Shown here piece after piece: positions 1 to 7,677 of a stretch of DNA of 64,000 bases. The stretch lies in the NCBI GenBank assembly GCA_947243855.1, contig CAMXIK010000009.1, positions 51,682 to 115,681 on the forward strand, written 5' to 3'. The number at the start of each line of letters is the position of its first letter. The first letter of the stretch is position 1. Made by a program: the position numbers and the translations under genes. This DNA is from an uncultured Lachnospiraceae bacterium (GTDB lineage: Bacteria > Bacillota > Clostridia > Lachnospirales > Lachnospiraceae). The notes beneath the pieces are model-generated. The model was not told the origin of the DNA. It saw only the letters and a program-made list of their open reading frames with translations, and ran no database searches.

Positions 1-194
1 AGAAGATTAGAGAGTGCGTTTTATATGGCATTATTATTTATCTGCTGCTTTTTGCCGTATGGTTTTTACAAAGAGCTCTTTTCTGGGACTATATTTTCTG
101 GGAGACGGACATATGGAGTCTTGGCCTCGTGATAGGAGAGTTTTTAGCGGCCACGGCGGCGGTGGTTTTTGTGTGTGTTCGGAAACTGAGATAA
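1..194 (+). CDS. C-terminal end of a membrane protein (partial)
   Basis: An open frame runs in from the window edge (codon phase starting at base 3) and ends at TAA 192-194. The roughly 63 visible residues contain two strongly hydrophobic stretches, around residues 8-26 and 38-58, ending in a short basic tail (VRKLR). This looks like the last two membrane spans of an integral membrane protein. The hydrophobic pattern and the stop followed by a hairpin at 232-257 favour this frame over the other frames here. The family cannot be named from this fragment; a permease or a membrane sensor are both possible. Confidence 0.55.
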   Translation, partial: KIRECVLYGIIIYLLLFAVWFLQRALFWDYIFWETDIWSLGLVIGEFLAATAAVVFVCVRKLR

Positions 195-225
195 TAAATC
201 TGTGTAGAAGTATGGAAGAAGATGG

Positions 226-258
226 AATAAAAAGACCTCGCATTACTGCGAGGTCTTA
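226..258 (-). terminator. Intrinsic terminator, minus strand (possibly bidirectional)
   Basis: A perfect 10-bp stem AAGACCTCGC / GCGAGGTCTT (232-241 and 248-257) has a 6-nt loop. Read on the minus strand it is followed by TTTTTATT, a good U-tract. On the plus strand it is followed only by AAATTTT. It probably ends the small RNA transcript on the minus strand and may also stop the partial gene ending at 194. Confidence 0.75.
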
Positions 259-374
259 AATTTTGAATGAAATAGGTGGGGTGACATTTCCCACATCTCC
301 AACTTGGGTGACGGCTGCCCGTTCCGTCCTCTGCTTTCATTCAGTATATCATATGTATTCGTGGTTTTCCCATA
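226..374 (-). ncRNA. Candidate small RNA with own promoter and terminator
   Basis: A promoter at 381-409 and a terminator at 226-258, both on the minus strand, bracket about 150 nt. The segment contains complementary ends (GAATGAAA at 340-333 and TTTCATTC at 270-263 on the minus strand) enclosing further GTGGG/CCCAC and GGG/CCC pairings. The only reading frames inside run through the terminator stem, so coding is unlikely. I do not recognise the RNA family. It may be independent of the kinase gene whose stop lies at 456, because the promoter sits downstream of that stop. Confidence 0.45.
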
Positions 375-380
375 AAATAT

Positions 381-409
381 AGCATAAAATGTATTGGTAG
401 ATATGTCAA
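381..409 (-). promoter_or_regulatory. Sigma-A type promoter for the candidate small RNA
   Basis: On the minus strand TTGACA (404-409) is separated by exactly 17 bp from TATGCT (381-386). The predicted transcription start is near 374. This is one of the closest matches to the housekeeping consensus in the window and no protein-coding gene follows it. Confidence 0.6.
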
Positions 410-455
410 TAAAAATAAGAAAGTAGTTCATAACATTTTAAATCTTAATGAAAAT

Positions 456-1127
456 TTATTTTTCAAAAAACAATAGCGCAGTCACGGTAAAGATATTACC
501 ATCCACCTCCATTTCCAGACTGCCATTATATTTTTCCACTTTTTCGCGCACATTGCGCAGGCCGATTCCGTGATGGCGCGCGTCGGCTTTGGTGGTAGGG
601 AAGATACCGAACAGCTTGCGGGGCGGGATGCATGGATTTTGTATTTTGATAATCAGAAATTGATGGATTCTGCGCAGAGTTACTTCTATGCACGGCGGGT
701 TGCCAGTCTGCCGCATATAGCGCAGACTGGCTTCCATAGCATTATCCAGTAAATTGAATAAAATGACGCAGAGATCGTCCGAGGTGATATTGCAGTCTTT
801 GGGAAATTCCGCATTTACGTCTATTTCGATTCCTTTGCGCTGTGCATCGAGTACGGCGTGATTTAAGATGGCGTCCACAATGTCAACGCCGCTCCAAGTC
901 ATATCGGACAACTCATTGATGGGAGCGCTGATCGAGTTGACGTACTCGGAAATTTCCGGAATGTTATTTTTAGCGGCAAGGTGATAAATCATCTGTAGGT
1001 GGTGATTCATGTCGTGGTATAGACGTTCGTTTTTTTGGTAAAGATCAGTGAGAAGGTGGTAATTTTCTTCCAATACCTGATTTTTCCGTTCCAAAAACCT
1101 GATTTTGTTTTTGCGTGTTTGTAACAT
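456..1127 (-). CDS. Sensor histidine kinase, GHKL family, without membrane domain
   Basis: The 223-residue protein begins with a charged coiled-coil-like segment (residues 1-35). An H-box follows with His38 in YHDMNHHLQ, then an N-box NLLDNAMEAS at about 125-134 and a G-box GIGLRNV at about 187-193. These are the marks of the GHKL kinases (AgrC/CitA type) that pair with LytTR regulators. Unlike AgrC it has no transmembrane segment, and the frame cannot extend upstream because the regulator gene ends 8 bp before it. It therefore looks soluble, or it is a kinase that lost its sensor. It is transcribed downstream of the LytTR regulator at 1136-1894 and would phosphorylate it. The signal is unknown. 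Confidence 0.85.
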   Translation of the reverse strand: MLQTRKNKIRFLERKNQVLEENYHLLTDLYQKNERLYHDMNHHLQMIYHLAAKNNIPEISEYVNSISAPINELSDMTWSGVDIVDAILNHAVLDAQRKGIEIDVNAEFPKDCNITSDDLCVILFNLLDNAMEASLRYMRQTGNPPCIEVTLRRIHQFLIIKIQNPCIPPRKLFGIFPTTKADARHHGIGLRNVREKVEKYNGSLEMEVDGNIFTVTALLFFEK

Positions 1128-1135
1128 ATTACCCT

Positions 1136-1894
1136 CTATATTTTATTTTTCCAATAGATGTTCAGCTTCTTTTTAAATTCTGGCAGGCGGCTCTGGGAGA
1201 CCGGCAGGTGCGTCTGATCTGTAAGAATGCAGTCGGTGTGGGAGATTCCAGATACATGCCGCAGATTTACGATGTACCCGCGCTCAATAAAATAAAATTC
1301 TTCAGAGTTTAGTTCTTCAAAGATTTCTGTAAGCGTTTTTCGAATGCGCCGGGTTTGAGCCGTTTTGCCTTCTGTCTGGCTGGTTTCTGGGTTTTCGGCA
1401 GCGGCAGTATGAAAAATTGCATTTTTCCCTTCTTTTTCAATATAAAATATTTCTTTCAGGGGAATCCGTTCCAGACGGTTTTGACTGCTGATAATATAGG
1501 AGTCCGTATTCTGGATTTCCAGAAGAGAAGCGGCGTCTTTCAGGGCATGGGGCAGCCGCTCTTTTAGTTGGTTTTTGGGAATATAGCGAAAAATATGGAG
1601 CGCATAGGCGTCCACGGCATATTTATAGTGGGCGGTCACAAAGATCATCAGTGCGTCGGGCAGCAGGGCGTGAATTTGTTCAGCCAGTTCCATCCCGGAC
1701 AAACCGGGCATCTCTATATCGAGAAGCAGAAGATCAAAATGTTTGCCGTCCTGAATTTCATAGAGGAGCGCCTTGCCGTCTGTGAAAGCGGACAGAATGG
1801 AAAATGCCTGCTGTTGTCGTAGACAGTCCTCCGTAATTTTTTTAATTTCGTCTAAAAGCAACGGTTCGTCGTCGCAGATTCCGATTTGCAGCAT
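1136..1894 (-). CDS. LytTR-family response regulator
   Basis: The protein has 252 residues from the chosen start MLQIGICDDE. A longer frame begins at 1957 but lies in the promoter region. The N-terminal receiver domain shows the acidic pair D8-D9, phosphoacceptor D59 in LLLLDIEMPG, and the conserved Lys near residue 108. The C-terminal half (about 145-245) is a LytTR DNA-binding domain, with the typical run FYFIERGYIVNLRHV. It is the first gene of a two-gene minus-strand operon with the soluble GHKL kinase. It is divergent from the ABC exporter cluster starting at 2124, so those transporters are the likely regulon (inference). Paired direct repeats at 1918-1937 are a candidate binding site. 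Confidence 0.9.
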   Translation of the reverse strand: MLQIGICDDEPLLLDEIKKITEDCLRQQQAFSILSAFTDGKALLYEIQDGKHFDLLLLDIEMPGLSGMELAEQIHALLPDALMIFVTAHYKYAVDAYALHIFRYIPKNQLKERLPHALKDAASLLEIQNTDSYIISSQNRLERIPLKEIFYIEKEGKNAIFHTAAAENPETSQTEGKTAQTRRIRKTLTEIFEELNSEEFYFIERGYIVNLRHVSGISHTDCILTDQTHLPVSQSRLPEFKKKLNIYWKNKI

Positions 1895-1917
1895 AACTAT
1901 CCCATTTTCCTTACTAT

Positions 1918-1937
1918 AGTATAAATTCAGTATAAAT
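1918..1937 (+). repeat. Two direct copies of AGTATAAAT, 11-bp period
   Basis: AGTATAAAT occurs at 1918-1926 and again at 1929-1937, one helical turn apart, between the divergent regulator and exporter genes. LytTR-domain regulators bind paired direct repeats, so this is a plausible operator. The assignment is inference, since the AT-rich sequence also overlaps the -10 region. Confidence 0.35.
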
Positions 1938-1957
1938 AATATTCCCCATACATGCAA
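1929..1957 (-). promoter_or_regulatory. Promoter of the LytTR regulator/kinase operon
   Basis: On the minus strand TTGCAT (1952-1957) lies 17 bp from TATACT (1929-1934), about 35 bp upstream of the ATG at 1894. The -10 box overlaps one copy of the AGTATAAAT repeat, which would allow autoregulation. Confidence 0.5.
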
Positions 1958-1993
1958 TGAAAATTAAAGGACAAAAAAGGGGGATTGGAGGAC

Positions 1994-2044
1994 ATGAAAA
2001 ACAAATGCCTATTTTTTGTGATATATTATGTTTGTAGCCAATAG
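1994..2044 (+). CDS. Possible 16-residue leader peptide ahead of the ABC exporter genes
   Basis: A small frame encodes MKNKCLFFVIYYVCSQ and stops at TAG 2042-2044. GGAGG lies 2-4 bases before its ATG, rather close but usable. The peptide is hydrophobic with two cysteines. It precedes a structured stretch (2043-2110) and the first exporter gene at 2124. It could be a regulatory leader peptide, a tiny exported peptide, or a chance frame overlapping a promoter (ATATATTATG at 2020-2029 resembles a -10 region). No family is recognised. Confidence 0.25.
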   Translation: MKNKCLFFVIYYVCSQ

Positions 2045-2110
2045 CAGTATACAGGGTGAAGCCTGCGAGCCTGAAAAGCAGAAAGTTTTTCGGGCTTATA
2101 CTGCAAGGAA
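2043..2110 (+). promoter_or_regulatory. Structured 5' leader of the exporter operon
   Basis: Two nested inverted repeats lie just upstream of the first exporter gene. The outer pair is AGCAGTATA near 2043-2051 with TATACTGC near 2097-2104. The inner pair is a 10-bp stem AGCCTGAAAA / TTTTCGGGCT with an 8-9 nt loop. The ribosome-binding site AAAAAGGAG follows directly. The arrangement could be an RNA switch or attenuator, or simply an mRNA-stabilising hairpin. There is no U-tract, so it is not a plain terminator. Confidence 0.4.
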
Positions 2111-2123
2111 AAAGGAGAACGCC

Positions 2124-3923
2124 ATGAAAGACGGATTTTTATACCGAACATTTTCATCTTGTAAATTTGCGCTGAAAGTTGGATGGAATATCAGCAGGAA
2201 GCGGGTCATTCTGGAATTTTTACATTGGGCGTTCCTGTACGTGGACTGGCTTTTGGTTTCCTGTGTCTTAATCCGCTTTATTCTTGATATGGCGATGAAG
2301 CAGACTTCTTTTAAAAAAATGATGGTGTATGTCTGGAGCGTTGTGGTCTTGGAAGCGGGGCTGAAAATATTCAGCCGGTATTTCGAGACCTATGTTAAGC
2401 CGGTTACGGATGTTAAGCTGTACGACGGAATCAACAAAATGTTGTATGACAAGGCGTGTCAGGTGGATATGCGCTGTTTTGAGGACAGCGAGTTTTATAA
2501 TGAGTATATGATGGCGGTTAGTCTGGCGCATACGAAGCTGCCAGAGACGTTGGAAGGAGTGTGTCAGATTCTGGCAAGGTTTATCGCCATGATCAGCGGG
2601 ATGCTTATTATCTATCAGATTGACCGTCTGGCGGCGTTGTTTATCATTTTTCCAATTCTCGGCAACTTTGTTTTTTATGGCGTTTTAAACAGCCGGCTCT
2701 TCCGCATGGAAAGGGAAAATATTATCTTTCAGAGAATGGCGGACTACGTGAACCGCACGATTCATCTGGGCGAGTATGCCAAGGAAATACGAATGACCAA
2801 TGTATTTTGTCTGCTGAAAAAGCAGTATGACAGGGCGGTTTTTGCCATTCGGAAAGTGATCGGAAAATATTCTCTGGGAAATATGATACTTTTTTGGCTG
2901 TTTCAATATTTTACGTTTACTCTGCTGCAGGAGGGGGCTGTGCTTTATGCTGGATACCGGGTGTTGGTCAGCGGTACCATGGTATTTGCCCAGATGGCGG
3001 TAATCCAGACAACCATGAATTCGAATACGTGGACGCTGATCGGGTTTGCGGATTCGGTGATGGTTATTGTGAAAAACGGTTTGTATTTGGAACAGACGAG
3101 AAATTTTTTACAGTACGAGCCGGCAATTCCGGAGGATCAGGAGGGGCTGCTTCCACAGCTTCCGATCCGCTCTGTGGAGTTTGAGCATGTGTCCTTCGGT
3201 TACAAAGAAGGCGGATATGTATTGAAAGATATTCATTTTAAGATAGAAGGAAATCAGAGCGTGGCGCTTGCGGGATATAATGGCGCAGGGAAAAGTACGC
3301 TGATAAAACTGCTTATGCGGCTTTATGACCCGGTGGAGGGACGGATTCTGGTGAATGGCGTTGATATCAGGGAATATCAGGTGAAGGCTTACAGGGATTT
3401 ATTTTCCGCTGCATTTCAAAACGGAAAGATTTTTGCCAATACCATTGAGGAGAATATTTTGATGGGGCAGCACACAGATCAGGAGGGAGATCAGGCAAGA
3501 ATAGAGTGGGCGCTCAGGCTGGCGGATATGTATGAGGAAGTGGAGAGCCAGCCGTTTCAGGAGAAGACGATTCTTACCCGTGAGTTTTCTAAGGAAGGCG
3601 TGGTATTTTCCGGCGGGCAGAATCAGAAGATACTGGCGGCAAGAGCCTTTGCGAAGGACAGTCCGATCGCCGTGTTTGATGAGCCCAGCAGCGCCCTTGA
3701 CCCGATTGCGGAACAGCATCTGTTTGAAAATATCAGGGAGTACGGGAAAGAGCGGATTTTATTTTTTATTTCCCACAGATTATCTTCCGTGCGGGATGCA
3801 GATGAGGTTTTTTACCTGAAAAATGGACGGATTCGGGAACGGGGGTCTCATGCCGAATTGATGAACCGGAATGGAGAGTACGCTTCCTTATACAGACTAC
3901 AGGCAGAGAACTACCAGACGTAA
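2124..3923 (+). CDS. ABC exporter half-transporter, copy 1 of pair member A
   Basis: This 599-residue protein has an N-terminal membrane domain of about 330 residues with around six hydrophobic spans. An ATPase domain follows: Walker A GYNGAGKST at about 384-392, signature FSGGQ near 495, Walker [13 protein letters not shown] near 516 with the catalytic Glu present, and H-loop His near 550. The start MKDGFLYRTF is preceded by AAAAAGGAG and matches the start of its paralogue at 5815; an in-frame ATG at 2028 lacks this support. It should pair with the next gene as a heterodimeric exporter. There is no peptidase C39 domain. The substrate is unknown; proximity to a LytTR system suggests a peptide (inference). 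Confidence 0.9.
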   Translation: MKDGFLYRTFSSCKFALKVGWNISRKRVILEFLHWAFLYVDWLLVSCVLIRFILDMAMKQTSFKKMMVYVWSVVVLEAGLKIFSRYFETYVKPVTDVKLYDGINKMLYDKACQVDMRCFEDSEFYNEYMMAVSLAHTKLPETLEGVCQILARFIAMISGMLIIYQIDRLAALFIIFPILGNFVFYGVLNSRLFRMERENIIFQRMADYVNRTIHLGEYAKEIRMTNVFCLLKKQYDRAVFAIRKVIGKYSLGNMILFWLFQYFTFTLLQEGAVLYAGYRVLVSGTMVFAQMAVIQTTMNSNTWTLIGFADSVMVIVKNGLYLEQTRNFLQYEPAIPEDQEGLLPQLPIRSVEFEHVSFGYKEGGYVLKDIHFKIEGNQSVALAGYNGAGKSTLIKLLMRLYDPVEGRILVNGVDIREYQVKAYRDLFSAAFQNGKIFANTIEENILMGQHTDQEGDQARIEWALRLADMYEEVESQPFQEKTILTREFSKEGVVFSGGQNQKILAARAFAKDSPIAVFDEPSSALDPIAEQHLFENIREYGKERILFFISHRLSSVRDADEVFYLKNGRIRERGSHAELMNRNGEYASLYRLQAENYQT

Positions 3924-3998
3924 CATAAAAGGTACTTCTACAGACGTTCCGTCATGGGACAGGAGTAAGAATAAATGAGGAAAGGAAGTTATACAGCA

Positions 3999-5801
3999 AT
4001 GAAAGAAACGCTTACATGGCGGCAGACGATCGCGCAGCAATGGTATTTGGCGAAGTTTTGTTTTAAACATGCGCCGGGATTTATGGCATACCATTTGTTT
4101 GAGGCGGTCAAGCTGCAGGTTTCCATATTCTTTGAATTTACCTTTACGGTGAATTATGTTCTGACCGTGGCGGAAGAAGGCGGGGACTTTCGGAAAATCC
4201 TGTGGTGCATGGGCATTTTAATGGGAGCGATCGCCGTCTCTACGGTAACTTTTGCCATCTATAAGCACTATGTATTTCCGCGAGGGAAACAGACGTTGTA
4301 TCAGGCGCTGCGATTAGAGATTTATGAGAAATCAAAAGAAATCGATCTGTCCTGTTATGACGATAAGGATTTTTATGAGAACTTTATTCTGGCGACGGAG
4401 GAGACGGACCGTTGTCTGGATCGTTTTCTGGTTTTTGAAAATTCTATTATTGCGCGCTCGGTCGGTATTACATGCACTCTCGTTTACTGTACCTATATTA
4501 ATCCGATAGCCCTGCTTATTTTAGCGGTCGTTCTGCCTTTTGAGTTATTCTGTGTTTTGCAGGAGAATAAGAAGGCGGTGGCAGCCCGGATGGAGCGGCT
4601 GCCCCATGAACAGCAGCGAGAGTATGGGAACCGGGTATTTTACTTGACTGATTATGCCGGGGAACTGCGCCTGTATCCGCAGATGAAGGAGGAATGCCGC
4701 AGAGAGTATGCGGAAGAAAATCACAAAATAGAAGAGGTCAATAAAAAGTACGGGAAATCATTATTTGTTTATAGCCTGCTTCGGGAGGGATGTTTGGCCC
4801 GTCTCGTCAAGGAGGGCGCTGTCTGGACGCTTCTTCTGTACCAGATGCTTGTTTTACGGGTGTTGTCCGGGGCGCAGCTTGTCACGAGCCGTTCCTGTAT
4901 CTGGCGGGCTTCCAACAATATAGAAATCGTAATTACCAGTTTTCGGACTGTGGCGGAAAATTCGGCTTATATTTATCGGATCAGGGAATTTTTGCAGATG
5001 GAGCCGACAATCGTATCAAGAGGGGAAAAATCTGTGCCGGAAGGCAGCGGCAGCCTTTCGGTGGAGCATGTGGATTTCGGTTATCTCCCCGGAAAGCAGG
5101 TATTAAAGGATGTGACTTTGAACGTCGAGGCGGGACAGAAAATCGCACTGGTAGGCTATAACGGCTCAGGGAAAACCACGCTGGTCAAGCTGCTGCTGCG
5201 GTTATACGATCCCGACGGGGGAAGAATCTGCTATCATGGAAAGGATATTCGGGATTATCAGATTATGGCATATCGGCGCAGCATTGGCTCCGTGTTCCAA
5301 GATTTTAAGATTTACGCGGCCACGCTGAAAGAGAATGTGTTAATGGACGTAGAGGATGGAAGCCGGGAGGAAAGCTATCTGGTGGAACAGGCGTTGTACG
5401 ACGCGCATTTTACGCTGGAAGATAACAGGCTCTCCTATCAGATTGAGACGCCGCTTACGACGGAATTTGAAAAAGACGGGATCAATTTGTCTGGCGGGGA
5501 GGCGCAGAAGGTGGCCATTGCCCGTACGCTTTACCGGAAGCAGAACTTGATTATTATGGATGAACCGAGCAGTGCGCTCGATCCCTTGGCGGAATACCGT
5601 CTCAATCAGGAATTAAACGAGATCGCAAAGGATAAGACCGTGATTTTCATTTCCCACAGGCTGTCCACAGTGCGGGATGCGGATTGTATTTATATGATGG
5701 AAAATGGGAAAATTGTGGAAGCCGGCACGCACGAGGAACTGCTTTCCAGAGGCGGCAAGTATGCGGCCATGTGGAGGGTGCAGGCGGGGCTGTATGCATA
5801 G
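3999..5801 (+). CDS. ABC exporter half-transporter, copy 1 of pair member B
   Basis: The protein has 600 residues: a membrane domain of about 340 residues, then an ATPase domain. Walker A is GYNGSGKTT at about 386, signature LSGGEAQK near 497, Walker [13 protein letters not shown] near 518 and H-loop FISHRLST. The start MKETLTWRQT aligns with its paralogue at 7678 (MTKLTWRQT). An in-frame ATG at 3975 with its own CAGGAG is the alternative, adding eight residues. It lies 75 bp after member A and presumably forms the A/B heterodimer. Its last 150 bp or so are almost identical to the second copy of member B, far more than the rest of the gene, suggesting recent gene conversion. Confidence 0.9.
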   Translation: MKETLTWRQTIAQQWYLAKFCFKHAPGFMAYHLFEAVKLQVSIFFEFTFTVNYVLTVAEEGGDFRKILWCMGILMGAIAVSTVTFAIYKHYVFPRGKQTLYQALRLEIYEKSKEIDLSCYDDKDFYENFILATEETDRCLDRFLVFENSIIARSVGITCTLVYCTYINPIALLILAVVLPFELFCVLQENKKAVAARMERLPHEQQREYGNRVFYLTDYAGELRLYPQMKEECRREYAEENHKIEEVNKKYGKSLFVYSLLREGCLARLVKEGAVWTLLLYQMLVLRVLSGAQLVTSRSCIWRASNNIEIVITSFRTVAENSAYIYRIREFLQMEPTIVSRGEKSVPEGSGSLSVEHVDFGYLPGKQVLKDVTLNVEAGQKIALVGYNGSGKTTLVKLLLRLYDPDGGRICYHGKDIRDYQIMAYRRSIGSVFQDFKIYAATLKENVLMDVEDGSREESYLVEQALYDAHFTLEDNRLSYQIETPLTTEFEKDGINLSGGEAQKVAIARTLYRKQNLIIMDEPSSALDPLAEYRLNQELNEIAKDKTVIFISHRLSTVRDADCIYMMENGKIVEAGTHEELLSRGGKYAAMWRVQAGLYA

Positions 5802-5814
5802 TTGTGGAGGACAT

Positions 5815-7614
5815 ATGAAAGAAAATTTTGTGTATCGCACAATTTCATCCTGCAAATTTGTATTAAATACTGCATGGGTGATCAGCAAAAAACGGGTTGT
5901 TCTGGAGTTTCTGCATTGGATTTTTGTATATGTGGACTGGCTGCTTGTCTCCTGTGTTTTAATTCGCTTTATTCTTGATCTGGCAATGAAGCGGACGTCC
6001 TTTGAGAGAATGATGCTGTATGTTGGCAGCGTTGTGCTCTTGGAAGCTTTGCTTGAACTGTTCAGCCTGTTTTTTGAGGTGTATGTTAAACCGATTACAG
6101 ACGTGGAATTGTATGACGGCGTCAACAAAATGTTGTATGATAAGGCGTGTCAGGTTGATTTGCGCTGCTTTGAGGACAGCGAGTTTTACAATGAGTATAT
6201 GATGGCGGTTAGTCTGGCGCATGTAAAACTGTCGGATATGTTACAGGGCGTTTGTCAGATCGTGGCAAGATTTAGCGCTATGATCGCAGCGGCGGTTATT
6301 ATCTATCAGATGGATCATTTGGCGATTCTTTTTGCTCTTTTTCCGATTCTGGGAAATTTCGTTTTTTATGGTGTTTTAAACGGCAGAATCTTTCGTATGG
6401 AGAAAGAAAATATTGTTTTTCAGAGAATGGCTGATTACGTGAACAGGACGCTTCATCTGGGGGAATATGCGAAAGAAATACGGATGACGAATGTATTTCG
6501 TTTGCTGAAAAAGCAGTATGACGGAGTGATTGCTTCCATACAGAAAGTAATTGCCCGGTATTCGTTGGGAAATATCATTCTTTTCTGTATGTTCCAGTAT
6601 TTTATCTTTTTGCTGCCGCAGGAAGGAGCAGTTCTCTATTCCGGCTATCGTGTATCGGTCACTGGGACGATGGTTTTTGCGGAAATGGCGGTCATTTTGA
6701 CGGTCATGAATGAAAATACATGGATTTTGAATGAATTTGTGGATGCGGTGATGGTTATCGTAAAAAATGGATTGTATATCGAGCAGACGAGACATTTCTT
6801 GGAGTATGAGCCAGCGATCCCGGAAGATCAGGAGGGGCTTATGCCGCAGCTTCCGATTCGTACAGTGGAGTTTGAACATGTGTCCTTCGGTTACAAGGCG
6901 GACGGTTATGTGTTAAAGGATATCCATTTTAAGATAGAGGGCAATCAGAGTGTGGCGCTGGCGGGTTATAACGGCGCAGGCAAAAGCACGCTGGTGAAAC
7001 TATTGATGCGGCTTTATGATCCAGACGAAGGACGGATTTTGGTGAACGGGATTGACATTCGGGAATATCAGGTAAAGGCGTATCGGGATCTGTTTGCCAC
7101 AGCATTCCAGAATGGCAAGATTTTTGCGGACACCGTCGAGGAGAATGTGCTGATGGGACGGCATACGACGTTGGAGGAAGATAGGAAAAAGGTGCGGCAG
7201 GCGTTGAAGCTGGCGGATATGAGTGAGGAGATAGAAAAACAGTCCTTGCAGGAAAAAACGATTCTCACCCGTGAGTTTTCTAAGGAGGGCGTGGTGTTTT
7301 CCGGCGGACAAAACCAGAAGATATTGGCGGCAAGAGCCTTTGCGAAGGACAGCCCCATTGCGGTGTTTGACGAACCCAGCAGCGCGCTTGATCCTCTTGC
7401 GGAGTACCATTTATTTGAGAATATAAAAGAGTATGGAAAGAACAGAATTTTGTTTTTCATTTCCCACAGGCTGTCGTCCGTTCGTGATGCGGATGTTGTG
7501 TTTTATCTAAAAAACGGCAGGATTCAGGAGAGCGGATCGCACGGTGAACTGATGGAACGGAATGGGGAGTATGCTTCGCTGTATCGGCTGCAGGCGGAGA
7601 ATTACAGGGGTTAA
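5815..7614 (+). CDS. ABC exporter half-transporter, copy 2 of pair member A
   Basis: A paralogue of the gene at 2124, same length (599 residues) and similar along its whole length. It keeps the N-terminal SSCKF motif, the segment FEDSEFYNEYMMAVSLAH and the ATPase motifs GYNGAGKST (about 384), FSGGQNQK and FDEPSSALD. The start at ATG 5815 has GGAGG eight bases upstream; the longer open frame from 5704 overlaps the preceding gene and has no such support. Member B copy 1 ends only 13 bp before it, so the second exporter pair is probably co-transcribed with the first. Divergence from copy 1 is greatest in the membrane domain, where substrate specificity resides in this family. Confidence 0.9.
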   Translation: MKENFVYRTISSCKFVLNTAWVISKKRVVLEFLHWIFVYVDWLLVSCVLIRFILDLAMKRTSFERMMLYVGSVVLLEALLELFSLFFEVYVKPITDVELYDGVNKMLYDKACQVDLRCFEDSEFYNEYMMAVSLAHVKLSDMLQGVCQIVARFSAMIAAAVIIYQMDHLAILFALFPILGNFVFYGVLNGRIFRMEKENIVFQRMADYVNRTLHLGEYAKEIRMTNVFRLLKKQYDGVIASIQKVIARYSLGNIILFCMFQYFIFLLPQEGAVLYSGYRVSVTGTMVFAEMAVILTVMNENTWILNEFVDAVMVIVKNGLYIEQTRHFLEYEPAIPEDQEGLMPQLPIRTVEFEHVSFGYKADGYVLKDIHFKIEGNQSVALAGYNGAGKSTLVKLLMRLYDPDEGRILVNGIDIREYQVKAYRDLFATAFQNGKIFADTVEENVLMGRHTTLEEDRKKVRQALKLADMSEEIEKQSLQEKTILTREFSKEGVVFSGGQNQKILAARAFAKDSPIAVFDEPSSALDPLAEYHLFENIKEYGKNRILFFISHRLSSVRDADVVFYLKNGRIQESGSHGELMERNGEYASLYRLQAENYRG

Positions 7615-7677
7615 ATCGAGTATGGCTCGGTTACGAGATTTGCCCCGCGAATTTGGAGTTGGGGGAAAGGAAGAAAT

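Noticed and set aside
14..259. An 81-codon open frame at the left edge
   Set aside because: It runs through the terminator stem and has no ribosome site. Another frame (ending at 194) shows clean membrane-span hydrophobicity.
243..431. A 62-codon minus-strand frame that might be a signalling peptide
   Set aside because: It starts upstream of the promoter at 381-409 and has no ribosome site. The sequence shows no signal-peptide or AgrD-like pattern.
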